A stretch of DNA of 64,000 nucleotides from JANPBY01 sp963805505 (GTDB lineage: Bacteria > Actinomycetota > Actinomycetes > DATJPE01), in contig CAWDUP010000004.1 of the NCBI GenBank assembly GCA_963805505.1, positions 124,001-188,000 on the forward strand, read 5' to 3'. Shown here piece by piece: positions 1 to 7,689 of the stretch; the stretch's first letter is position 1; every line of letters starts with the position of its first letter. A model generated the notes under the pieces. That model ran no database searches. It worked only from the letters and a program-made list of their open reading frames with translations, and was not told the DNA's origin. The position numbers and the translations under genes are program-made.

Positions 1-518
1 CAGTGGACCGCCGTCAGCGCCTCGCCGCGGACGAAGGCGCCTTCGGACAGATCCGCGACGAGGGCCCGCAGCCCGGAGTAGATCCCTTCTGGGTCGAGGA
101 TCACGATGGGCTTGGCATGCATCCCGAGGGTGCGGGCCACCCATACCTCCAAGAGCTCTTCCAGGGTGCCCAGCCCGCCAGCAAGGGCGATGAACGCATG
201 GGATCGCGCATCCATGACTCCCTTACGCTCACGCATGTCATCGGTCACCACGAGCTCGTCGGCGTCGTGATCGGCGACTTCTTGCGACAGCAGGACCCGG
301 GGAATCACTCCGACGGTGTGGCCGCCTGCCCCCCGAGCGGCCCTAGCGATAGCGCCCATCGATCCGACAGTGCCGCCGCCCGTGACGAGCGTCCAGCCGC
401 GACCGGCGATCTGCTCCCCCAGCTCCGACGCAGTGTCCAGGTGCTCGGGCGCGATCGTCGTCGAGGACGCGCAGAAGACGCAGATGGCCGGCGGCACGTC
501 GACGTCGTCTGTTCTCAT
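1..518 (-). CDS. LOG family (TIGR00730-type) protein, 3' end cut by window
   Basis: The frame reads leftward from ATG at 518 and runs off the window, so the C-terminus is missing. The Rossmann-like fold is recognisable from VTGGGTVGSMGAIA and from AGGLGTLEELLEVW, the LOG signature that is usually PGGxGTxxE. LOG proteins hydrolyse nucleoside 5'-monophosphates, releasing a free base (cytokinin-type) and ribose 5-phosphate; the substrate here cannot be told. Its ATG overlaps the TGA of the upstream LOG gene (ATGA), so the two paralogues are probably translated as a coupled pair. Ala replaces the usual Pro at the start of the signature. Confidence 0.85.
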   Translation of the reverse strand, partial: MRTDDVDVPPAICVFCASSTTIAPEHLDTASELGEQIAGRGWTLVTGGGTVGSMGAIARAARGAGGHTVGVIPRVLLSQEVADHDADELVVTDDMRERKGVMDARSHAFIALAGGLGTLEELLEVWVARTLGMHAKPIVILDPEGIYSGLRALVADLSEGAFVRGEALTAVH

Positions 519-1378
519 GCAGACCCCCCGGTCGGCGGACCTCCGGCAGCGCGATGTTCTGCAACGACACGGGCAGCCAGCGCTGCCGCCTCCTCCTTGC
601 CCCTGGCCGGACCCGCACGGCCTCGTTGCACGATCTCGACGGCTTCCTGGACCGAGTCCGTGACGGTGATCAGCTCGAGGTCGGCTGGCGCGATCTTCCC
701 GCCCTCGAGAGCCGCGGCCCGCAGCCACGCCACCAGGCCGCTCCAATAGGCGGTGCCCAGCAACACGATGGGGAACGACGTCACCTTGCGGGTCTGCACC
801 AGTGTCATGGCCTCGAACAGCTCGTCCAGGGTCCCGAAGCCTCCTGGCAACACCACAAAGCCCTGGGCGTACTTGAGGAACATCGTCTTGCGGGCGAAGA
901 AGTAGCGAAAGTTGATCCCGATGTCGACGTAAGGGTTCAGGCCTTGCTCGAAGGGCAACTCGATCCCGAGGCCCACCGATACTCCCTCGGCCTCACAGGC
1001 GCCCTTGTTGGCCGCCTCCATGATCCCAGGGCCTCCCCCGGTGATGACGGCGTAACCCGCCTCGGCGAGCGCCCGACCGAGCAGCTCCGCGGAGGCGTAC
1101 TCGGGACTGTCCCGTTTCGCTCGGGCGGATCCGAACACGCTGACCGCCGGACCCAGCTCGGCGAGCACGCCGAAGCCCTCGACGAACTCCGACTGGATTC
1201 GCAGCACCCGCCACGGGTCCGTGTGGACCCAGTCCGTTGGGCCTCGAGAGTCCAGCAGCCGCTGATCTGTGGTCCCCTCTTGGACCTGCGTCCGACGAAG
1301 GGTCACCGGTCCGCGCTGGCGCTCGTGCACGAAGTCGGGGCCGTCGGTCGCTGACGTGGCTGGGGAAGGTTCTGGCAC
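515..1378 (-). CDS. LOG family protein (TIGR00730-type, Rv1205-like)
   Basis: Second member of a tandem LOG pair. GGGPGIMEAANKGA lies in the middle of the protein and PGGFGTLDE about 65 residues later; together they form the nucleotide-binding and catalytic site of the lysine decarboxylase-like/LOG fold. It is probably a cytosolic nucleoside-monophosphate phosphoribohydrolase. The start is uncertain: an open frame extends to 1432, and GTG codons at 1387, 1378, 1330 and 1306 are all possible. I chose 1378 because the longest form would overlap the promoter of the divergent YceI gene. A LOG gene near dapD/dapE is also seen in Mycobacterium (Rv1205 near Rv1201c/Rv1202), so the linkage is old. 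Confidence 0.85.
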   Translation of the reverse strand: MPEPSPATSATDGPDFVHERQRGPVTLRRTQVQEGTTDQRLLDSRGPTDWVHTDPWRVLRIQSEFVEGFGVLAELGPAVSVFGSARAKRDSPEYASAELLGRALAEAGYAVITGGGPGIMEAANKGACEAEGVSVGLGIELPFEQGLNPYVDIGINFRYFFARKTMFLKYAQGFVVLPGGFGTLDELFEAMTLVQTRKVTSFPIVLLGTAYWSGLVAWLRAAALEGGKIAPADLELITVTDSVQEAVEIVQRGRAGPARGKEEAAALAARVVAEHRAAGGPPTGGSA

Positions 1379-1418
1379 GGTCCTCACGCTAGTGGCCAGT
1401 TCGAGGAACGCGTAGTTG

Positions 1419-1470
1419 ATTGAAACTTGCACTATCTCTCTGAGCGATGTACGGTCTGTTGAAAGTTAAA
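1419..1470 (+). promoter_or_regulatory. AT-rich divergent promoter region with two TTGAAA boxes
   Basis: Between the LOG pair and yceI lies a patch much richer in A/T than its surroundings. It contains TTGAAACTT at 1420-1428 and TTGAAAGTT at 1459-1467, 39 bp apart. I see no convincing -10 at standard spacing. The duplicated box could be a regulator site, for example MarR-like, but this is inference from repetition alone. Confidence 0.25.
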
Positions 1471-1491
1471 TTACTTCCATCGGAGGACACC

Positions 1492-2049
1492 ATGACCATC
1501 ACCGCCACCGAACTCTCAGCACTGACCGGCACCTGGACCTTGGACCCCAGCCACACGACGATCGGCTTCTCGGCCAAGCACGCGATGGTCGCCACCGTCC
1601 GTGGCTCGTTCGGTGTCTTCTCCGGCACTCTCGAGCTCAACGGTGACAATCCCGCCGCCAGCAGTGCGACGGTCTCCATCGACGCCGCGAGCGTGGACAC
1701 CGGCAACTCCGACCGCGACGCCCACGTGCGCAACGGCGACTTCCTGGACGTGGAGGCATTCCCGACGCTCGAGTTCGTCTCGCATGAGGTCCGCGCAAAT
1801 GGCTCGGACTTCGTCCTGGTGGGCGACCTCACGATCAAGGGCGTGACCCGCAGCGTGGCGATCGATGTCGAGACCGAAGGAATCGTCACCGACCCGTTCG
1901 GCAACACCCGCGCCGGCTTCTCAGGTCAGACGACCATCAACCGCAAGGACTTCGGCCTCACCTGGAACGTCGCCCTCGAGGCCGGCGGACTCCTGGTCAG
2001 CGACAAGGTCAAGATCGTTCTCGACGTAAGCGCCATCAAGCAGGCCTGA
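1492..2049 (+). CDS. YceI family protein
   Basis: 185 residues, normal for the family, starting at ATG 1492 after the ribosome site GGAGG. Family features are WTLDPSHTTIGFSAKH at the N-terminus, the central DAHVRNGDFLDVEAFP and the C-terminal INRKDFGLTWN. YceI proteins are lipocalin-like beta barrels that bind polyisoprenoid or amphiphilic ligands. This copy has no signal peptide and so is probably cytoplasmic, as in many actinobacteria. It is monocistronic and divergent from the LOG pair; the A/T-rich upstream region suggests regulated expression. Confidence 0.9.
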   Translation: MTITATELSALTGTWTLDPSHTTIGFSAKHAMVATVRGSFGVFSGTLELNGDNPAASSATVSIDAASVDTGNSDRDAHVRNGDFLDVEAFPTLEFVSHEVRANGSDFVLVGDLTIKGVTRSVAIDVETEGIVTDPFGNTRAGFSGQTTINRKDFGLTWNVALEAGGLLVSDKVKIVLDVSAIKQA

Positions 2050-2098
2050 CCACAGGCGCTACGTCACCGGGCGTAGGCCGGCTGACCGGGCACCCGAG

Positions 2099-3175
2099 CT
2101 AGTGGTCTCCGGTCAGCCAAGCGAGCATCCGCTCCTCGCAGGCGCGGAGCTCGGCGACCTCGACGTACTCCTCGCGGGTGTGGGCCAGCGAGGGGTCGCC
2201 GGGGCCGAAATTCACCGCGGGTACACCGAGCGCGGAGAAGCGGGCCACGTCCGTCCAGCCGAACTTCGGTCGGGGCTGACCACCGACGGCCGCCACGAAG
2301 GCGGCAGCGGCCGGCTGCCCGAGCCCGGGCAGGGCCCCGGCGGCGCCGTCAGTGATCTCAACGGGAAAGCCGTCGAACAGCTCCCGGACGTGTGCCTCGG
2401 CCTCGGCCAGCGAGCGGTCGGGCGCGAAGCGGTAGTTCACCGTCACCGTGCACGCGTCCGGGATGACGTTGCCGGCGACTCCGCCCGACACACCGACCGC
2501 ATTCATCCCCTCGTGGTAGCGAAGCCCGTCCACCTCCGGCTCGCGCGGCTCATAGGCACGCAATCGGTCCAGGACCTCCCCCGCTGCGTGGATCGCGTTC
2601 TCCCCCAACCACGACCGCGCGCTGTGTGCTCGCCGACCCACGGCACGGACCTCCGCGCGCAGCGTGCCCTGGCACCCGGCCTCCACCGAGGCCCCGGAGG
2701 GCTCCATGAGTACGGCGAAGTCGCCGGCCACGAGCTCCGGCCGCTCGTCCACGAGGCGACGCAGACCGTTGAACCGTTCCTCGATCTCCTCGGCTTCGTA
2801 GAAGACGTAGGTCACGTCACGCACCGGCGAGGTCACCGCCGCGGCCAGCCGTAGCGCGACGGCCACTCCTCCCTTCATGTCGCACGCGCCGAGCCCGATC
2901 AACCGGTCGTCGGTGAGCGTTGCCGGCAAGTTCTCGGCTGCCGGGACCGTGTCCAGGTGCCCCCCGATGACCACGCGCTCGTTCCGGCCCAGGTCAGTGC
3001 CGGCGACGACGGTGTTGCCGACGCGCTCGACCCAGAGATGTTTCAGCCGACGCAACGCCGCCTCCACCGCGTCAGCGATCGCCTTCTCGTGACGGCTCTC
3101 CGAGGGGATGTTCACCAGAGCTGTGGTCAGGGTCACGACGTCGGAGCCGAGATCGAGCAGGTCTGAGGTGGTCAC
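2099..3175 (-). CDS. dapE: succinyl-diaminopimelate desuccinylase
   Basis: 358 residues, M20 metallopeptidase family. It hydrolyses N-succinyl-LL-2,6-diaminopimelate to LL-DAP and succinate, the last succinylase-branch step towards lysine and peptidoglycan. Visible are HLDTVPA (73-79, zinc ligand His73 and Asp75), the bridging Asp99 in GACDMKGG, Glu129/Glu130 in EAEE and a later HSAR motif in the dimerisation region. The GTG start at 3175 has no ribosome site but sits 6 nt after a TAACGT -10 element, so the message is probably leaderless. It is divergent from dapD, with only 17 bp between the two starts. Confidence 0.95.
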   Translation of the reverse strand: MTTSDLLDLGSDVVTLTTALVNIPSESRHEKAIADAVEAALRRLKHLWVERVGNTVVAGTDLGRNERVVIGGHLDTVPAAENLPATLTDDRLIGLGACDMKGGVAVALRLAAAVTSPVRDVTYVFYEAEEIEERFNGLRRLVDERPELVAGDFAVLMEPSGASVEAGCQGTLRAEVRAVGRRAHSARSWLGENAIHAAGEVLDRLRAYEPREPEVDGLRYHEGMNAVGVSGGVAGNVIPDACTVTVNYRFAPDRSLAEAEAHVRELFDGFPVEITDGAAGALPGLGQPAAAAFVAAVGGQPRPKFGWTDVARFSALGVPAVNFGPGDPSLAHTREEYVEVAELRACEERMLAWLTGDH

Positions 3176-3180
3176 GTGGG

Positions 3181-3187
3181 TACGTTA
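3181..3187. promoter_or_regulatory. symmetric bidirectional -10 for leaderless dapD and dapE
   Basis: The 17-bp gap (3176-3192) between the two GTG starts has TACGTT (3181-3186) on the + strand and TAACGT (3187-3182) on the - strand. Both match TAnnnT, and each is followed by exactly 6 nt and then a GTG. The layout is mirror-symmetric about 3184. No Shine-Dalgarno sequence fits either gene. I infer that one -10 core fires in both directions and that both mRNAs start at their first codon. The -35 hexamers are weak. Confidence 0.6.
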
Positions 3188-3192
3188 GCCCG

Positions 3193-4131
3193 GTGACCTT
3201 TTCCACCTCTGCGGCCTCTGGCGTCGGGCTGGCCACATATGGCCCCGACGGCACCCTGCTGGATGTCTGGTACCCGAAGCCCTCGCTGGCTGCGGACAGC
3301 GGCAGCCAGACCGACCACGCCGGGCTCGAGGCCCTCGTCGGGGAGGACGACCGCCGCGCCACCCGCACCGAGGTGGTGCGCATCAGCATCGAGGACCTGA
3401 GCACCCCACCGGCGGACGCAGCAGACGTCTACCTTCGGCTGCACCTGCTCTCCCATCGGCTGATCCAGCCGCATGCGGCCAACCTCGAGGGCATCTTCGG
3501 TCTGTTGGCCAACGTCGTGTGGACCTCAGAAGGCCCATGCCCCGTCGAAGGATTCGAAGACGTACGCCTCCGGCTGCGAGCCCACGGCCACCTCACCGTG
3601 CACGGCGTGGACAAGTTCCCACGGATGGTCGACTACGTGCTTCCCAGCGGGGTGCGGATAGCTGACGCCGATCGCGTCCGGCTCGGCGCGCACCTGGCGG
3701 TTGGCACCACTGTCATGCACGAGGGCTTCGTCAACTACAACGCGGGCACCCTCGGGACGTCGATGGTGGAGGGTCGGATCTCGGCAGGTGTCGTTGTCGG
3801 CGAGGGGTCGGACATCGGCGGCGGTTCGTCGATCATGGGCACGCTGTCTGGCGGCGGGACGACGGTGATCCGGGTCGGCCAACGCAGCCTGGTGGGTGCG
3901 AACGCTGGGCTGGGCATCTCCCTCGGCGACGACTGCGTCGTCGAGGCAGGCTGCTACATCACTGCCGGTTCCAAGATCACGCTCCCCGACGGTGCAGTCG
4001 TGAAAGCCGCCACCCTCTCCGGTGAGAGCGGCATCCTGTTTCGTCGTAACTCGGTGACCGGAGCGCTCGAGGCGGTTCCCCACGGCCGCAGCTGGGGCAG
4101 CCTCAACGCGGCCCTGCACGCGAACGACTGA
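3193..4131 (+). CDS. dapD: tetrahydrodipicolinate N-succinyltransferase
   Basis: 312 residues, the actinobacterial DapD type. It transfers succinate from succinyl-CoA to tetrahydrodipicolinate and commits carbon to the succinylase branch. The second half is a left-handed beta helix of hexapeptide repeats, seen from HEGFVNYNAGTLG through VVVGEGSDIGGGSSIMG to CVVEAGCYITAGSKITL; the family works as a trimer. The GTG start at 3193 is apparently leaderless. The stop TGA overlaps the ATG of the next gene (TGATG), which couples its expression to a cell-wall lytic protein. Confidence 0.95.
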   Translation: MTFSTSAASGVGLATYGPDGTLLDVWYPKPSLAADSGSQTDHAGLEALVGEDDRRATRTEVVRISIEDLSTPPADAADVYLRLHLLSHRLIQPHAANLEGIFGLLANVVWTSEGPCPVEGFEDVRLRLRAHGHLTVHGVDKFPRMVDYVLPSGVRIADADRVRLGAHLAVGTTVMHEGFVNYNAGTLGTSMVEGRISAGVVVGEGSDIGGGSSIMGTLSGGGTTVIRVGQRSLVGANAGLGISLGDDCVVEAGCYITAGSKITLPDGAVVKAATLSGESGILFRRNSVTGALEAVPHGRSWGSLNAALHAND

Positions 4132-5165
4132 TGGCCGTATCCCACGAGCTCGCCCGGTCACCGCTCCCGCCTCCCCCTCCGCCTCGCAGGACGCGACGCG
4201 GTCGGTGGCTGCTGGTCGCCACCCTCCTGATCGCCGCCGTGGCCGCGACGTCGCTCGTCCTCAAGTCCGGCCCGCTAGCCTCGCTGCTCTCACCGGACGG
4301 GTGCACCGCCACCGTCGGCGACCGTACGGTCACGCTCTCCCCCGAGCAGGCCGTCAACGCCGCCACGATCGCCGCGGTCGCGACACAACGAGGGCTGCCC
4401 GCCCGGGCGAGCACCATCGCCCTTGCCGCGGCCTATCAGGAATCGGGCCTGCGCAATCTCGACGGCGGTGATCGCGACAGCGCCGGACTGTTCCAGCAGC
4501 GCCCTTCACAGGGGTGGGGGTCCCACGCCCAGGTCACCGATCCCGTCTACGCGTCGGGCCGCTTCTTCGACCAGCTGGTCAAGGTGGACGGCTACACGAG
4601 CATGCAGGTGACCGCGGCCGCCCAGGCTGTGCAACGCAGCGCGTTCCCTGGTGCGTACGCCGATCACGAGGCCGATGCCCGCGTCCTGGCCTCCGCCCTT
4701 TCCGGCAGTTCGGCCGCCTCACTCACCTGCTCGGTGACCCCGCCGAGCGTCGCGGCTCAGGCGGAGGGACCCTCCGGCCTCACCGCTAGGACCACCCAGG
4801 TGCGCAAGCAGATCGAAGCCACCTTCGGCGCACAGTCGCTCGGGGGCTTCGCTCCCGGCGGCGTCAACACCGGGCACATCGAGGGTTCGGCGCACTACGA
4901 CGGTCGCGCCCTGGACGTCTTCTTCCGACCCCACACCGACCCGGCCGAGGTCAAGGCCGGCTGGGCGCTGGCCCAATGGCTGGTCGTCAACGCCGAGCGC
5001 TTGGAGCTGGCGACAGTCATCTACGACGACCACATCTGGACGGCCGCCCGCTCGCGGGAGGGCTGGAGAAGCTTCACCCCGACCAACCTGAGCAGCAACC
5101 CGAAGACGGCCGCCATCCAACGCCACCTCGACCATGTTCACGTCGACGTGTTGCGCGGCTCGTGA
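4131..5165 (+). CDS. membrane-anchored lysozyme-like protein with ARB_07466/VldE-like C-terminal domain
   Basis: 344 residues. A proline- and arginine-rich cytoplasmic N-terminus (1-24) is followed by one membrane segment (about 26-44), then a lysozyme-like domain with AAYQESGLRN and SAGLFQQRPSQGWG, which resembles the catalytic-Glu region of transglycosylases. A C-terminal domain (about 225-344) has HYDGRALDVFF and HLDHVHVDV, a His/Asp/His pattern like metal-dependent LAS peptidases. It probably acts outside the cell on peptidoglycan. The start codon overlaps the dapD stop, so wall-precursor synthesis and a wall-modifying protein share one message. The bifunctional activity is inference. Confidence 0.75.
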   Translation: MAVSHELARSPLPPPPPPRRTRRGRWLLVATLLIAAVAATSLVLKSGPLASLLSPDGCTATVGDRTVTLSPEQAVNAATIAAVATQRGLPARASTIALAAAYQESGLRNLDGGDRDSAGLFQQRPSQGWGSHAQVTDPVYASGRFFDQLVKVDGYTSMQVTAAAQAVQRSAFPGAYADHEADARVLASALSGSSAASLTCSVTPPSVAAQAEGPSGLTARTTQVRKQIEATFGAQSLGGFAPGGVNTGHIEGSAHYDGRALDVFFRPHTDPAEVKAGWALAQWLVVNAERLELATVIYDDHIWTAARSREGWRSFTPTNLSSNPKTAAIQRHLDHVHVDVLRGS

Positions 5166-5270
5166 CTGCCTGACGGTTGCGCAGACGGGCCTATTCGTCG
5201 CCCGCCTCCAGCAACTCCCCCGGCCGCATGGGAGCATCCCGTGCACACGTGGTGCCGGATGAGGAGAACC

Positions 5271-6086
5271 ATGGACAAGCACGCACAGGTGGCGGCGTTG
5301 TTCGACCAGCTGGCCGAGAGCTATGACCAGGTTGGCGTGGATCTCTTCCAGCCCATCGCCGATGGATTAGTCGGCCACCTGCGACCCGACCTCGGGGACC
5401 AGGCGCTGGACGTCGGCTGCGGGCGAGGCGCTGCGCTGCTCCGGCTGGCCGAGGCGGTGGGGCCCTCCGGGGCGGTGACCGGCCTCGACCTCTCTCCCGC
5501 GATGGTGGCGGCCAGCCGCGCGGCGCTTGAGTCGGCGGGCCTGGCCGGCGACGTCCTCGTCGCCGACGCGGCCGCTCCACCGCTGCCGATCGAGTCCTTC
5601 GACATCGTGGCGTGCTCGCTCGTCCTGTTCTTCTTGTCCGACCCGGCCACCGCACTCACGGCGTGGCATGCGCTGCTGCGGCCAGGTGGTCGGTTGGGGA
5701 TCTCAACCTTCGGCCCCATCCCTCCGGAATGGCGAGCCGTCGAAGCGGTTTTCGACCCCTACCTGCCGGCGCAGATGCTCGACGCGAGGACCACTGGGAT
5801 CAGCGGGCCGTTCGCGAGCGACGCGGGTATGGAGACGCTCGTCGAAGAGGCGGGATTCACACAGGTGACCACTGAGACGATGACGGTGCCGGTCCGATTC
5901 TCCAGTGCAGAACACTGGCACGAGTGGACCTGGTCCACCGGCCAGCGCCAGATGTGGGAGCGGGTCCCTGAGGCTGAGCGCGGCGGCGTACGAGAGCGAG
6001 CCGCCGAACTGCTCGAGGCCGCCCGGACCGCGGACGGCGCCCTGGGCTTCGACCAGCCGGTCCGCTACACCCTCGCCGTGCGCTGA
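5271..6086 (+). CDS. class I SAM-dependent methyltransferase (UbiE/MenG-like)
   Basis: 271 residues. LDVGCGRGAALLRLAE is SAM motif I, GLDLSPAMV the acidic loop and ADAAAPPLP motif II; the fold is that of ubiquinone/menaquinone-type methyltransferases. I chose ATG 5271 because AGGAGA lies at correct spacing upstream; the frame is open a little further back. The substrate is unknown. It follows the lysozyme-like gene after about 105 nt and is convergent with dapC. Confidence 0.8.
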   Translation: MDKHAQVAALFDQLAESYDQVGVDLFQPIADGLVGHLRPDLGDQALDVGCGRGAALLRLAEAVGPSGAVTGLDLSPAMVAASRAALESAGLAGDVLVADAAAPPLPIESFDIVACSLVLFFLSDPATALTAWHALLRPGGRLGISTFGPIPPEWRAVEAVFDPYLPAQMLDARTTGISGPFASDAGMETLVEEAGFTQVTTETMTVPVRFSSAEHWHEWTWSTGQRQMWERVPEAERGGVRERAAELLEAARTADGALGFDQPVRYTLAVR

Positions 6087-6128
6087 CCTGGCAGTTGCCC
6101 ATCTCGCGCCTGGTGACGCCTCCCGGCA

Positions 6129-7229
6129 CTACTGCATCGCGAGGAGCCGTCCGCAGGCGGCGGTGATCCGCTCGTCCGTGGCAGTGAGGGCGACGCGTAC
6201 GTGCTCCGAACCGGCGGCGCCGTAGAAGTCGCCGGGTGCCACCAGGATGCCCGCCGCTGCCAACCGCTCGAGGCTCCGACGGCACGGCTCGCCTCGGGTG
6301 ACCCATAGATAGAGCCCAGCCTCGGAGTGATCGATACGAAAGCCGGCCCCCTCGAAGGCGGCCCGCAGCAAACCCCGGCGTCGCGCGTAGATCGCCCGCT
6401 GGACCTCGACGTGGGCGTCGTCCTCCAGAGCCACCGCGGCGGCCGCTTGCACTGGCGAGGCCATGAGCATGCCCAGGTGCTTTCGCAGCGCAAGGATCTC
6501 CCCGACCAGCGAGGCGTCTCCCGCCACGAATCCGGCGCGGTAGCCGGCCAGGTTCGACCGCTTCGACAGCGAGTGCAGCGCCAGGACGCCATCGAAGGAC
6601 CCCCCGCACACCGAGGGATGGAGCACCGAGACCGGCTCAGACTCCCAGCCGAGCTCGGCATAGCACTCGTCGGAGGCCACCACGGCGCCACGCTCGCGTG
6701 CCCAGGACACGACCTTCGCCAGGTGCTCCGCGGGCAGCACTCGCCCAGTGGGGTTGCTGGGCGAGTTGACCCAGACCAGCGAAACCCGTTGCGGCCCCAG
6801 CGCAAGCAACGAGTCGGCAGCAAGCACTGTGGCTCCGACCACCTGAGCGCCGACGGCGTAGGTGGGATAGGCCAAGGTCGGCACGACAACGGTGTCGCCG
6901 GGACCGATACCCAGCAGGGTCGGCAACCACGCCACCATCTCCTTGCTGCCGACAGTGGGAACGATCTGACTGGCCGGGTCGACCCCGCCGACGTCAAGGC
7001 GCCGCTGCATCCAGGCCGCGGCAGCCATACGCAATGAGTCGGTTCCCAGCGCCGCCGGATAGCCAGGGCTGTCCGCGGCGGCGCTCAGCGCCGTCTGGAT
7101 CATTCGAGGCACCGAGTCCACAGGGGTGCCGATCGAAAGATCGACGACGCCGTCCGGGTGCCCGCGGGCCGTGGCCGCTGCGGAAGCGATCGTGTCCCAG
7201 GGAAAGTCGGGCAGCCGGCTCGAGAGCAC
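6129..7229 (-). CDS. dapC: N-succinyldiaminopimelate aminotransferase
   Basis: 366 residues, fold-type I aminotransferase. It converts N-succinyl-2-amino-6-ketopimelate to N-succinyl-LL-DAP with glutamate as donor. Visible are NPTG (159-162), SDECY (186-190) and the PLP lysine Lys223 in SLSKRSNLAGYRAGF. The N-terminus LPDFPWDTIA is typical of mycobacterial DapC. The GTG start at 7229 lies 17 nt after the ferredoxin stop. The fdx-dapC pair is conserved (Rv1177-Rv1178 in M. tuberculosis). With dapD and dapE nearby, all three dedicated succinylase-branch enzymes lie within about 5 kb. Confidence 0.93.
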   Translation of the reverse strand: MLSSRLPDFPWDTIASAAATARGHPDGVVDLSIGTPVDSVPRMIQTALSAAADSPGYPAALGTDSLRMAAAAWMQRRLDVGGVDPASQIVPTVGSKEMVAWLPTLLGIGPGDTVVVPTLAYPTYAVGAQVVGATVLAADSLLALGPQRVSLVWVNSPSNPTGRVLPAEHLAKVVSWARERGAVVASDECYAELGWESEPVSVLHPSVCGGSFDGVLALHSLSKRSNLAGYRAGFVAGDASLVGEILALRKHLGMLMASPVQAAAAVALEDDAHVEVQRAIYARRRGLLRAAFEGAGFRIDHSEAGLYLWVTRGEPCRRSLERLAAAGILVAPGDFYGAAGSEHVRVALTATDERITAACGRLLAMQ

Positions 7230-7246
7230 GCGATGCGGCGGTGCGC

Positions 7247-7576
7247 TCAGTGTTCTTCTTGGGCCTGCGGTGGTAGCGCCGCGACCAGCGGGTGGTCCTT
7301 CTCGATCTTGCCCATCTTCGCGGCTCCGCCGGGCGACCCGAGATCGTCGAAGAACTCCACGTTGGCCTTGTAGAAGTCCTTCCATTCGTCGGGGACGTCG
7401 TCCTCGTAGAAGATCGCTTCGACCGGGCAGACCGGCTCGCACGCCCCGCAGTCGACGCACTCGTCGGGGTGGATGTAGAGCATCCGTTCGCCCTCGTAGA
7501 TGCAGTCCACGGGGCATTCCTCGACGCATGCCTTGTCGAGCAGGTCGACGCAAGGCTGCGTGATGACGTAGGTCAC
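7247..7576 (-). CDS. fdxA: 7Fe ferredoxin ([3Fe-4S][4Fe-4S], FdxA/FdxC type)
   Basis: 109 residues. Cysteines 9, 17, 21 and 25 and the run Cys40-x2-Cys43-x2-Cys46-x3-Cys50-Pro give the 7Fe arrangement of one [3Fe-4S] and one [4Fe-4S] cluster, with the usual acidic C-terminal half. It is a soluble one-electron carrier; the redox partner is unknown. GTG start with a strong GAGGAGGG ribosome site. It leads a two-gene operon with dapC. Confidence 0.93.
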   Translation of the reverse strand: MTYVITQPCVDLLDKACVEECPVDCIYEGERMLYIHPDECVDCGACEPVCPVEAIFYEDDVPDEWKDFYKANVEFFDDLGSPGGAAKMGKIEKDHPLVAALPPQAQEEH

Positions 7577-7634
7577 GGGTCCCTCCTCAAGCGGTCGGCC
7601 CGCGCCCTTCGCGAGCCTCCCAACCGGCCATGCC

Positions 7635-7642
7635 TAGTATCG
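7635..7642. promoter_or_regulatory. overlapping opposite -10 elements between fdxA and the GNAT gene
   Basis: TAGTAT (7635-7640, + strand) and GATACT (7642-7637, - strand) overlap. The first would give a leader of about 43 nt before the GNAT GTG, the second about 54 nt before the ferredoxin GTG, and both genes have ribosome sites. This is a second candidate bidirectional promoter, here with leaders. Confidence 0.4.
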
Positions 7643-7689
7643 CGGCGACCGGGCCGGTTGTCGCGACCGGGGTCGGTGGAGGGAGGAAC

